From Trichodesmium sp. jk18x7bins.61 (lineage in GTDB: Bacteria; Cyanobacteriota; Cyanobacteriia; Cyanobacteriales; Microcoleaceae), in contig JAJEAQ010000779.1 of assembly GCA_022822685.1 (NCBI GenBank), positions 1 through 5,287 on the forward strand: DNA of 5,287 bases, given 5' to 3'. The notes under the pieces were generated by a model that was not told the origin of the DNA, searched no databases, and worked only from the letters and a program-made list of their open reading frames with translations. The number at the start of each line of letters is the position of its first letter. Position 1 is the stretch's first letter. Positions 1 through 5,287 of the stretch are shown here, piece by piece. The translations under genes were made by a program, and so were the position numbers.

Positions 1-1011
1 GCTATTTTATTTGCCACAATGCTTGTTTACTGGGTAGCTGCAGCTTTTCCTGGTATTCCCTATCTCCCAGTTTTTGCTTCCACAGGAATGGCGATCGCCA
101 ATCTCTCTACAGCAACATTACTGGGAGCCAGGTGGCTAGAAGCTGGCTATTTTCCGATTAGCAACTTGTACGAATCCTTATTTTTCCTGACTTGGGGAAT
201 TAGTACTATTCATCTAATTGCCGAAAATATGAGTGGGAGTCGCCTGGTAGGGGTTTTTACATCTCCCATTGCAATGGGTATTACTGCTTTTGCGGCCTTA
301 ACTTTGCCCTCAAATATGCAAATATCAGAACCCTTAGTACCAGCTCTAAAATCTAATTGGTTGATGATGCACGTTAGTGTGATGATGTTAAGTTATGCAA
401 CTCTTATGGTGGGGGCATTGTTAGCGATCGCTTTTCTTTTTGTTACCAGTGGCCAAAAAATCGAACTAACTGGTAGTTCTTTTGGTACTCGTTCCTATAG
501 AAATAATCGTTTAGTGAAGCACTCTGAAAATTGGAAACTGGAAATACAAGGGCTTAGTCAGAATGAAATTCAGAACAACCATCAACCCTCTTCTCTATCC
601 ACAACAAATGGCCACAGTCAAACCGCGGTCTTGGAAATGACCATGGGCACTCAAACAATTAAGACAGAAACAACCCTTTCTCCTGAGGGTTTGAGTATCG
701 CCCAAACCCTAGATAACATTAGTTATCGTATTATTGGCTTGGGATTCCCATTGTTAACTATTGGGATTATTGCTGGAGCAGTTTGGGCTAATGAAGCTTG
801 GGGCTCTTACTGGAGTTGGGATCCTAAAGAAACTTGGGCTTTGATTACTTGGTTGGTATTTGCTGCGTACCTACATGCCCGTATTACTAGAGGATGGCAA
901 GGACGACGACCTGCTATTTTGGCTGCTACTGGATTTGCTGTAGTCTGGGTATGTTATTTAGGGGTAAATCTTTTGGGTAAAGGTTTACATTCTTATGGTT
1001 GGTTTTTTTAG
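1..1011 (+). CDS. ccsA: Cytochrome c biogenesis protein CcsA (System II heme handling/ligation), 5' end outside window
   Basis: CcsA (called CcsB in some annotations) works with Ccs1 in System II. Together they carry heme across the membrane and attach it to CXXCH motifs of c-type cytochromes in the thylakoid lumen or periplasm. The frame is open from base 1 (AILFAT precedes the first ATG at 19), and homologues I remember continue N-terminally there, so the gene is 5'-partial and ATG 19 is internal. Residues below count from that ATG. The tryptophan-rich WWD motif WGSYWSWDPKE is at 261-271. Likely heme-ligand histidines are H118 (LMMHVSVMMLSY) and H324 (GLHSYGW). Several hydrophobic membrane segments are clear (about 1-35, 45-70, 80-95, 115-145, 238-257, 272-290, 298-320). 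A hydrophilic, poorly conserved stretch at about 146-225 separates the two halves, as is usual in cyanobacteria. The C-terminus GKGLHSYGWFF is intact and ends in TAG. Family assignment is very secure. Confidence 0.96.
   Translation, partial: AILFATMLVYWVAAAFPGIPYLPVFASTGMAIANLSTATLLGARWLEAGYFPISNLYESLFFLTWGISTIHLIAENMSGSRLVGVFTSPIAMGITAFAALTLPSNMQISEPLVPALKSNWLMMHVSVMMLSYATLMVGALLAIAFLFVTSGQKIELTGSSFGTRSYRNNRLVKHSENWKLEIQGLSQNEIQNNHQPSSLSTTNGHSQTAVLEMTMGTQTIKTETTLSPEGLSIAQTLDNISYRIIGLGFPLLTIGIIAGAVWANEAWGSYWSWDPKETWALITWLVFAAYLHARITRGWQGRRPAILAATGFAVVWVCYLGVNLLGKGLHSYGWFF
91..98. repeat. HIP1 octamers (five copies)
   Basis: The octamer GCGATCGC, the highly iterated palindrome of many cyanobacterial genomes, occurs perfectly at 91-98, 424-431, 3063-3070, 3670-3677 and 3853-3860. 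Two copies lie in ccsA and three in the full-length methyltransferase-family frame. None is found in the repeat cluster at the right end; a seven-of-eight match lies at 4650-4657. Confidence 0.85.
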
Positions 1012-1028
1012 CTTCTTTTAGGAGAAGC
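1011..1028 (+). terminator. Short hairpin at the ccsA stop codon, weak terminator candidate
   Basis: GCTTCT (1011-1016) pairs with AGAAGC (1023-1028) around a 6-nt loop, starting on the last base of the ccsA stop codon. No T-tract follows, so intrinsic termination is uncertain. It may only protect the 3' end of the transcript. Confidence 0.3.
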
Positions 1029-1390
1029 CCCATACCGAGAGATCCAGTGTCAATGACTCAATACTAATTCTTTAGGGAATATAGTGTAGGGCAACTCGGG
1101 TGAGTCAGTTAAAAAGTAAGAAGAGAAGATTTATTGGAAAGCGCATGTTTAAAGCCCCTGTGTTTCAACCAGGGAATGAAAAAACAGGCGAGAAGTCTAC
1201 TCCACTTGAGAGCATTCCATCTAAATCAAAGATTATAGATGAAGTATGAAGTGCCTGGCTCAAGCTTGCGCACGAGCGCGAGTCATAAGAAATGCTGGCT
1301 CCCTTAACCCCTGGAAAATACAACCAACAAAAAAACTTGATGATGGCTATGTAAAAAAAAGTCGAGACTCGAGCTATAAGCTTTTACCGT
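1029..1390. other. Gene-free stretch with several hairpins; possible structured RNA or retroelement relic
   Basis: No convincing coding sequence lies here. A 75-codon frame beginning at 1246 resembles nothing I know and runs through a palindromic repeat. The stretch holds three inverted repeats. TGACTCA (1054-1060) pairs with TGAGTCA (1101-1107). CCCTG (1156-1160) pairs with CAGGG (1170-1174) across a 9-nt loop. CTTGCGC (1265-1271) pairs with GCGCGAG (1276-1282) across a 4-nt loop with one G-T pair. None is followed by a T-run. Short phrases such as GGCAACTCGGGTGAGTCA recall domain I of cyanobacterial group II introns, but no domain V or reverse transcriptase is visible, so that idea is weak. 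Confidence 0.3.
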
Positions 1391-1392
1391 AC

Positions 1393-1420
1393 GTAGGGAC
1401 ATTCCATGGAACGTCCCTAC
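1393..1420. repeat. 28-nt near-perfect palindrome, interspersed-repeat type
   Basis: GTAGGGAC (1393-1400) and GTCCCTAC (1413-1420) flank the core TTCCATGGAA (1402-1411). The only mismatch in the two half-sites is A1401 opposite C1412. Palindromes of this shape (GTAGRGAC followed by TTCCATGGAA) are, as I recall, scattered in many copies between genes of filamentous cyanobacteria. In RNA it would fold into a strong hairpin, but no T-tract follows. Confidence 0.7.
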
Positions 1421-1429
1421 ATGACATCA

Positions 1430-1458
1430 TCGTCACTCCCGCTTACCCCATCTATAAT
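1430..1458 (+). promoter_or_regulatory. Candidate sigma-70 type promoter for the KGK gene
   Basis: A perfect -10 box TATAAT (1453-1458) lies exactly 17 nt downstream of TCGTCA (1430-1435), which matches four of the six -35 consensus bases (TTGACA). Transcription would start near 1465 and leave a leader of roughly 90 nt before the KGK start codon. Chance matches are common in AT-rich DNA, so this is only a candidate. Confidence 0.35.
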
Positions 1459-1547
1459 CTACTATTTAGATGAGGACTATTACAAGGGATTCTGTTCATG
1501 TCGCACAGCCAAATGAGTCAAGTGAGTAACATGAAAATAAATTCAGG

Positions 1548-1583
1548 GTAGTTGATATGGAAAGTGTAGTTGATATGGAAACT
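1548..1583 (+). repeat. 18-bp tandem duplication carrying the start codon
   Basis: The 16-nt string GTAGTTGATATGGAAA occurs at 1548-1563 and again at 1566-1581, a period of 18 bp (six codons). Each copy contains an ATG in the same frame (1557 and 1575), so the duplication gives the KGK gene two possible starts and adds the residues MESVVD to the N-terminus. Confidence 0.85.
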
Positions 1584-1922
1584 GAAGTGACTCTACTAAA
1601 TAATGATGATGTGTTATCTACAAGTGCTAGTCTTTTAATGTTTCAATTTACATTTAAAGTTAGTGAATATATAACTATGATTTTAGCTAGGTTAGAGTCA
1701 GAAAATTTATTTGAACATGGGTTAGAATGTCAGTTATTAAGACCAGGTGATTATTGGAAAAAAGGAAAGGTAAAGTTTCGTTTAGAATTTTATCCAGATA
1801 CCTCTGATACTATTTCAACCATAGGTTTATCTGAAACTGCTGTTAATTTTATTCCTCAGCCCTCGACTTACTCTGTATCAACTGCTGAAGAAAAACCACA
1901 GAGTGCAGGAATGTGGAGTTAG
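1557..1922 (+). CDS. KGK-domain protein of unknown function (121 aa)
   Basis: The central region matches the cyanobacterial KGK family (Pfam KGK domain). A DDVL element sits at residues 17-20, followed by FKVSEYITMIL (33-43). Then comes GLECQLLRPGDYWKKGKVKF (55-74), which contains the name-giving KGK at 69-71, and it ends with RLEFYPD (75-81). The tail after about residue 85 is polar and variable. The family is small, soluble and has no assigned biochemical role, and I do not guess one. ATG 1557 is chosen because AGGG (1545-1548) lies 8 nt upstream and there is no earlier in-frame start before the stop at 1527. ATG 1575 is the alternative, six codons shorter, created or preserved by the 18-bp duplication. 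A candidate promoter lies at 1430-1458. The gene ends in TAG. It appears monocistronic: no convincing gene follows for 360 bp. Confidence 0.85.
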   Translation: MESVVDMETEVTLLNNDDVLSTSASLLMFQFTFKVSEYITMILARLESENLFEHGLECQLLRPGDYWKKGKVKFRLEFYPDTSDTISTIGLSETAVNFIPQPSTYSVSTAEEKPQSAGMWS

Positions 1923-2285
1923 TCTTAAAGGAAGGAAGATGGAAGTAGTAGGATGAGTAAATGTTGATTACTCTGAAGCAAAGCAACAAAGTATTTGAAG
2001 CTTTGTAGCAATATGTTATTGATATTGATATAAAATCTATCATGTTCGGTAGAATGCTTATAATAAAGTTCGTAGTTGCTCTTTACAGTTTCAGTTCGGA
2101 ATTATAGCGCCGTATCGCAACTACAAACCAAGATTTTTTTTGACCACTAATTATCCAGACATGCTTTAGGTATGACATTTTAATCTTTCCATATATTTTG
2201 TTCTAGCTCCTCAAATAATAATAATAGCTATTGCCATAAATAAACTGTCTAATTACATCGCTCTGATCTGGGAAATATTTTAGCA
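1923..2285. other. Gene-free stretch downstream of the KGK gene
   Basis: No coding sequence is supported in these 363 bp. A purine-rich AGGAAGGA with an ATG at 1938 looks like a ribosome binding site but leads to a five-codon frame. Another ATG reads 15 codons (MLITLKQSNKVFEAL) to a stop. Either could be a remnant of a lost gene. The minus-strand frame over 1849-2043 overlaps the KGK 3' end and resembles nothing. The stretch also holds the inverted repeat and T-run described separately, and a short AAT microsatellite near 2214-2226. Confidence 0.5.
2072..2141 (+). repeat. Inverted repeat with long loop followed by T8
   Basis: GTAGTTGC (2072-2079) pairs perfectly with GCAACTAC (2117-2124) across a 37-nt loop. 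Nine bases later comes an uninterrupted run of eight T (2134-2141). The gap between stem and T-run is too long for a classical intrinsic terminator, but the arrangement could close a small plus-strand transcript. No sequence family is recognised. Confidence 0.4.
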
Positions 2286-3017
2286 ATGGAAAATGGATGT
2301 AATTTTCAACAAAAACGTTGCTCTGAACTGTTACTTAATCTGGCTTTAAATATAGAAGACTTTCAACTATTACCCAAAATAAAATTAGAAAGCAATCTAC
2401 CACAAACTCTGATAGACGATATTAAAACTTATTTTTTGACTTATAAATCTGCTTGTGAATATGCTAACCAAATATTCCTAGAAATTTATAAACCAGCTAC
2501 GATTAAAACATACTGTCAAAAAAGCAAAATCGGGAAAAAACTACCAACTGCTCTTTATATTCATATTTCTGCTTTAGAACAACTTCATCCTTTACTACGA
2601 CTCTACGAAAATCTGGCTCATCGTTTATATTTGAAAGCAGTTTATAGACAAGAAGCTGATGCAAAAATCACCACAATAATTAAGTTTAATTTTGAGAAGC
2701 CAACAATTTCTTATCTCCACTATCCAGAATTTGATATTGATCCACATCCGGCCTTAAAAACTAGCATTTCCATTAACATGAATAATGGAAAAGTAGAATA
2801 TAGAAACTACCACAATAGTGAAAATCCACCTGTACTACATCGGAAAGAAACTTTTGTTAATTCCGACTATCCACACTATCAAAAATTTGCTCAACTAACT
2901 TGTGCTGAAGTAAAATTAGGACTGTTAGATAATACTCGTTTGATTGGCACTCGTCAAGGATGGTTAAAACATCTCAAACATCATGGAATAGAAATTCAAG
3001 ACCATCATGTAATTTAG
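2286..3017 (+). CDS. C-terminal-half homologue of the DNA phosphorothioation-associated putative methyltransferase (243 aa, truncated)
   Basis: Residues 10-243 align with the C-terminal half of the next frame (its residues 237 to the end, counted from TTG 3099). Shared blocks are KRCxxLL near the start, LLRLYE (103-108), IKFN (132-135), ISYL (141-144), NPPVLHRK (180-187), DYPHYQKFAQLT (194-205) and GWLKHL (225-230). In the last ~105 residues about half the positions are identical by hand count. This is the family of TIGR04096, named for its association with dnd DNA sulfur modification; its chemistry is unproven. The whole SAM-binding N-terminal half is missing: the frame is closed by TAA at 2250-2252, and nothing upstream resembles it. 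A lone copy of this domain is therefore unlikely to methylate anything. It could be a 5'-deleted pseudogene or a stand-alone domain protein. The C-terminus keeps DTRLIGTRQGW, closer to the family sequence I remember than the downstream copy. Start ATG 2286 has only a weak GGGAA 11 nt upstream. Confidence 0.7.
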   Translation: MENGCNFQQKRCSELLLNLALNIEDFQLLPKIKLESNLPQTLIDDIKTYFLTYKSACEYANQIFLEIYKPATIKTYCQKSKIGKKLPTALYIHISALEQLHPLLRLYENLAHRLYLKAVYRQEADAKITTIIKFNFEKPTISYLHYPEFDIDPHPALKTSISINMNNGKVEYRNYHNSENPPVLHRKETFVNSDYPHYQKFAQLTCAEVKLGLLDNTRLIGTRQGWLKHLKHHGIEIQDHHVI

Positions 3018-4550
3018 CATACTGTTGAAATTCCAATTTCCAAAATAGAACGCCATAAAGCAGCGATCGCCTGTTAGGAAATTTATAAATCAGTACGCTT
3101 GGCTTTAGAAGCAAGTTTATTTACAGAGGATACAACTTTTTTTGATTATGGTTGTGGCTATGGTGGGGATATCAAACACATTGCTCAAAAAGGTTATTCA
3201 AGTGCAGGTTGGGATCTCTATTATTTGCCTGAGACTACTTGTACTGCTGCTGATATTGTCAATCTTGGTTATGTGATTAATGTAATAGAATCTTTGGCAG
3301 AACGTAGGGAGGCTTTGATTAAAGCCTGGGAGTTGACTCAGCAGGTTTTAATTGTTTCTGCTCTGGTATTAATTGATGATCGTAAAGCTGAAGGAAAGCT
3401 TGCTTATGGAGATGGCGTAATTACAGCTCGCAACACCTTTCAGAAATATTATGAACAGGAAGAATTAGAGTGTTATATTGACCAGGTTTTGCAAGTAGAT
3501 TCTATTCCTATAGATTTGGGTATTTTATTTGTCTTTAGAGATGAAATACAGGCTCAAAAATTCCGGGCATCACGGTTTAAAACTCGTTTATCTATACCTA
3601 TGATTAGTTCCAAACATAAGCGGTTTGCAGATTATCAAGAAAAGTTGATTCCTTTGATGAATTTTGTGAGCGATCGCGGCCGTCTTCCAGTTAGAGGAGA
3701 GCTGACTGAGGAGGGAGATTTAATTGCAGAATTTGGTAGTATCCGTCGTGCTTTTCAAGTAATTCTCCAAGCAACAAATCTTCAAGAATGGGAGCAAATA
3801 ACTGATAAACGTTGTCAAGACTTGTTAGTATATCTAGCCTTAACTAAATTTGGCGATCGCCCGAAATTTTCCCAATTAGCAGCAGTAGTCAAAAATAATA
3901 TTAAAGCTTTATTTGATAGTTACACCCAAGCCTGTACCTTAGCTGATTTAATGTTATTTAGTCTGGGGGATTCCCAAGTTATTAGGCAATGTTGTCAAAA
4001 TAGTTGTATTGGTGATAAATCTTCTAATTCTCTGTTAGTTCATGTTTCTACTATGACAAAACTTGAAGCCTTGTTACGACTTTATGAAGGCTGTGCTAGT
4101 CGTACAATTGGTAGATTAGATGAGGCAACTATCGTTAAATTTAATACTAAACTACCGATCATATCCTATTTATTTGATCCCGATTTTGATCAAGAAGCTC
4201 ACCCAGTTTTACATACAAGTATGCAAATTGATTTGCGAGACTTGAAAGTCAGTTATCAGGATTATACGAATGAATATAATCCGCCAATTTTACACCGAAA
4301 AAATGCTTTAGTAACTCCAGATTATCCTCACTATGAGAAATTTGCTAAACTCACACGCCAAGAAGAAGATAGAGGACTTTTAAATGATTTAAAAAAGATT
4401 AAAAATCAACTTGGTTGGCTCAAATGTTTAGAGGAAAATGGTGTATAAATTAAAGGTCATCGTGTTTATTGGCGTACTGATGTTGACCATGATCGCTTAA
4501 AAATGTTAAAGTCTGCTGATGCGGCACGGAAGCAGAAAAGAAAACGATAA
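3018..4550 (+). pseudogene. DNA phosphorothioation-associated putative methyltransferase, interrupted by two nonsense codons
   Basis: The longest open part is 3099-4448 (449 codons from TTG 3099). It shows a SAM-binding motif I, FFDYGCGYGGD (residues 14-24), followed by ADIVNLGYVINVIE (51-64), YGDGVITARNTFQKYYEQ (103-120) and FRASRFKTR (155-163). The shared C-terminal domain follows from about 237. This is the TIGR04096 family, linked in other genomes to dnd phosphorothioation loci. Reading the same frame upstream gives ISKIERHKAAIAC, then TAG at 3075-3077, then EIYKSVRLALEAS, which is family sequence across the stop. At the 3' end TAA (4446-4448) interrupts ENGV and IKGHRVYWRTD, and the frame then continues to TAA at 4548-4550. 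CAG to TAG and GAA to TAA single changes would explain both. No ATG, GTG or TTG lies in frame between the stop at 3015 and IERHK, so the original start is lost. The shortened frame still holds the SAM motif, so a functional remnant starting at TTG 3099 cannot be excluded, but AGGA at 3076-3079 is 19 nt away and no better site is seen. Confidence 0.8.
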
Positions 4551-4624
4551 TAGCAATTAAAAGAAGTAAGAAGTTAAGGATAATTCAGGACTCAGAATAC
4601 CCCATATTATATGTTGAAGTCAAT

Positions 4625-4675
4625 ACTCAGTATTTAATACTAAATCCGACGATCGCTAGTATATTTATACTGGGT
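4625..4675. repeat. Imperfect inverted repeat
   Basis: ACTCAGTATTTAATACTA (4625-4642) is roughly complementary to TAGTATATTTATACTGGGT (4657-4675) across a 14-nt spacer. It is AT-rich, has mismatches and has no T-tract. It lies about 75 bp past the final stop of the decayed methyltransferase frame, so it could protect that transcript's 3' end or be a small repeat. Confidence 0.45.
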
Positions 4676-4700
4676 AAATAGTGCAAATTAATGACGGTTA

Positions 4701-4811
4701 TAGCAATATCAGGACTTACCCAAAAGTACTATATATAGTAAGTTAAAACTAGAGCGCAAGACTATCTATAGCGTTTACAACCGAGAAATGGGTAAGTCCT
4801 GAATATTGTTA
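4701..4811. mobile_element. MITE-like element of about 111 bp with terminal inverted repeats
   Basis: CAGGACTTACCCA (4710-4722) is matched by its exact complement TGGGTAAGTCCTG (4789-4801). With one substitution and one extra base the pairing extends outwards to TAGCAATAT and AATATTGTTA, giving ends at about 4701 and 4811. Inside, a perfect 14-nt palindrome TACTATATATAGTA lies at 4727-4740. There is no open reading frame, so it would depend on a transposase supplied elsewhere. TA dinucleotides occur at both outer ends, which fits an IS630/mariner-type origin. The direct AATAT next to each CAGGACT core (4705-4709 and 4802-4806) is an alternative target duplication, so the exact ends are uncertain. 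A second copy of the left end occurs at 5154. Confidence 0.7.
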
Positions 4812-4886
4812 TCTTAGAGGCTGTTTGTCAAACTGAGATTAAATTCTTGCGTAGGATGGGCCCTTTGGTCGAGATATCCTCATAAT

Positions 4887-4925
4887 ACCCCGCCCTTAAG
4901 GTAAACCTCGTCCTTAAGGCGGGGT
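4887..4925. repeat. GC-rich hairpin inside the 277-bp element
   Basis: ACCCCGCCCTTAAGG (4887-4901) pairs with CCTTAAGGCGGGGT (4912-4925) with a single bulged C and a 10-nt loop. It is the most GC-rich spot of an otherwise AT-rich region. The stem is followed on the plus strand by AT-rich sequence without a clean T-run, so it is only a poor terminator. Hairpins of this look also occur at the ends of IS200/IS605 elements. Confidence 0.7.
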
Positions 4926-4986
4926 TTAAATAAATAATTTTAGTTGTCCGCCGTAACCCACCAGAATCGAACACTCTAGCTATCTT

Positions 4987-5075
4987 AATATTAGGCGGGG
5001 CATATTTGTGGGATGAATTGTAGGCTTGGATGTATTTCCAAAGATTCATCCCTTGATTCAGCAACGCCTAATATT
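4987..5075. repeat. Nested, symmetric 89-bp inverted repeat
   Basis: Outer arms AATATTAGGCG (4987-4997) and CGCCTAATATT (5065-5075) and inner arms GGGATGAAT (5010-5018) and ATTCATCCC (5044-5052) are all perfect. The unpaired segments between outer and inner arms are exactly 12 nt on both sides, and the central loop is 25 nt with a small further pairing (CTTGG with CCAAG, one bulge). The minus strand contains GCGTTGCTGAATCAAGG, a phrase I associate with repeats in Nostoc-like genomes. Confidence 0.7.
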
Positions 5076-5153
5076 TACTTTACAAACAGTCTCTTAGTCT
5101 TATCCTTCTTGATGATTAACTCTTCTTGTGAGTGCAGCGAGTTAAAATATAAA

Positions 5154-5287
5154 CAGGACTTACGCAAAAACGCTATATATAACGCATCACAAAGTTGAGC
5201 GATTGCTAGCGCCAAGCAAGGCGCTTCCCATAAAGAAATTAACTAGCCCTCGCCCAACTTTGTTAGCCAGAGCTCGATCCCTAAAAA
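5154..5287. mobile_element. Second member of the CAGGACTTAC element family, left end; other end not seen
   Basis: CAGGACTTACGCA (5154-5166) repeats the terminal sequence of the element at 4701-4811 with one change. The next bases again lead into a CTATATATA palindrome (CGCTATATATAACG, 5171-5184), in the same position as in the first copy. No matching right end is found before the window stops, so the element is either cut by the window edge or broken. The right boundary given is the window end. Confidence 0.5.
5190..5262. repeat. Two-level inverted repeat near the window end
   Basis: CAAAGTTGAGCGA (5190-5202) pairs with TCGCCCAACTTTG (5250-5262) at 12 of 13 positions. Within it AGCGCC (5208-5213) pairs perfectly with GGCGCT (5220-5225) around the loop AAGCAA. 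The whole could fold as a branched stem. No T-run follows and no gene is adjacent. Confidence 0.6.

Larger units (their letters stand above)
4817..5093. mobile_element. 277-bp non-autonomous element with terminal inverted repeats and TTA target duplication
   Basis: The left end GAGGCTGTTTGTCAAA (4817-4832) matches the complement of the right end (5078-5093) at 13 of 16 positions. TTA stands directly outside each end (4814-4816 and 5094-5096), consistent with a 3-bp target duplication of the TNA type known for part of the IS5 family; that family link is inference. The interior has no convincing gene and carries two strong hairpins, at 4887-4925 and 4987-5075. The minus-strand frame spanning it (4828-5064) reads straight through both hairpins and is probably not coding. 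The element may be composite, since the second hairpin nearly touches the right end while the left side has no counterpart. Confidence 0.6.

Noticed and set aside
1246..1473. 75-codon plus-strand frame
   Set aside because: It runs through the 28-nt palindrome and the candidate promoter, has no ribosome binding site and resembles no protein family.
1498..1551. 17-codon frame just upstream of the KGK gene, as a leader peptide
   Set aside because: It has no ribosome binding site and no regulatory codon run. Short frames of this size are expected by chance.
1849..2043. 64-codon minus-strand frame
   Set aside because: It lies antisense to the KGK 3' end, has low-complexity hydrophobic/serine content typical of AT-rich chance frames, and has no recognisable motif.
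3015..3077. TAG codons read through or recoded to make one 755-codon protein from 2286 to 4550
   Set aside because: ccsA and the KGK gene both end normally in TAG, a TAA also interrupts the frame at 4446, and cyanobacteria use the standard code. Nonsense mutation is simpler.
4926..4973. Minus-strand CSILVGYGGQLKLFI followed by a stop and a GC-rich hairpin, suggesting the tail of a TnpB gene
   Set aside because: It is only 15 residues, preceded shortly by an in-frame stop, and the resemblance rests on memory. A profile search of IS200/IS605 ends would be needed to revive it.
4828..5064. 78-codon minus-strand frame
   Set aside because: It reads through both large hairpins of the 277-bp element, as expected for a chance frame in a repeat.
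5013..5198. 61-codon plus-strand frame
   Set aside because: It starts in the nested palindrome, crosses the end of one mobile element and enters another, with no family resemblance.
4701..5287. CRISPR array, because of repeated CAGGACTTAC sequences
   Set aside because: The two same-strand copies are hundreds of bases apart, the third is inverted, and there is no regular repeat-spacer spacing.

Overview
The window looks like a piece of a low-GC cyanobacterial chromosome. Three things point there: a CcsA-type cytochrome c maturation gene with cyanobacterial/chloroplast hallmarks, a KGK-domain protein (a family known essentially from cyanobacteria), and five perfect GCGATCGC (HIP1) octamers. 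The mix of sparse genes, decayed reading frames and many small inverted-repeat elements suggests a repeat-rich, probably filamentous or colonial lineage. I cannot name a genus.

Layout. 1-1011: 3' part of ccsA, reading in from outside the window. 1012-1556: about 545 bp without a convincing gene, holding several hairpins, one strong 28-nt palindrome of the interspersed-repeat kind and a candidate promoter. 1557-1922: a small KGK-domain protein whose start codon lies in an 18-bp tandem duplication. 1923-2285: non-coding, with one long-loop inverted repeat followed by a T8 run. 2286-3017: a protein matching only the C-terminal half of the 'DNA phosphorothioation-associated putative methyltransferase' family. 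3018-4550: a second, nearly full-length member of the same family in the same reading frame, broken by a nonsense codon near each end and lacking a usable original start. 4551-5287: a repeat cluster with no credible gene. It has a roughly 111-bp MITE-like element, a 277-bp element with terminal inverted repeats and a TTA duplication, and the start of a second member of the first MITE family that runs towards the window edge.

Functionally this is not one operon. ccsA is a housekeeping gene for attaching heme to lumenal/periplasmic c-type cytochromes. The KGK gene has its own candidate promoter and no known function. The two methyltransferase-family frames are the most interesting part: a truncated copy and a full but decaying copy sit head to tail, in frame, without any dnd genes in view, beside a nest of small mobile elements. 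I read this as an accessory DNA-modification locus that is degrading or was rearranged, not as a new working system.
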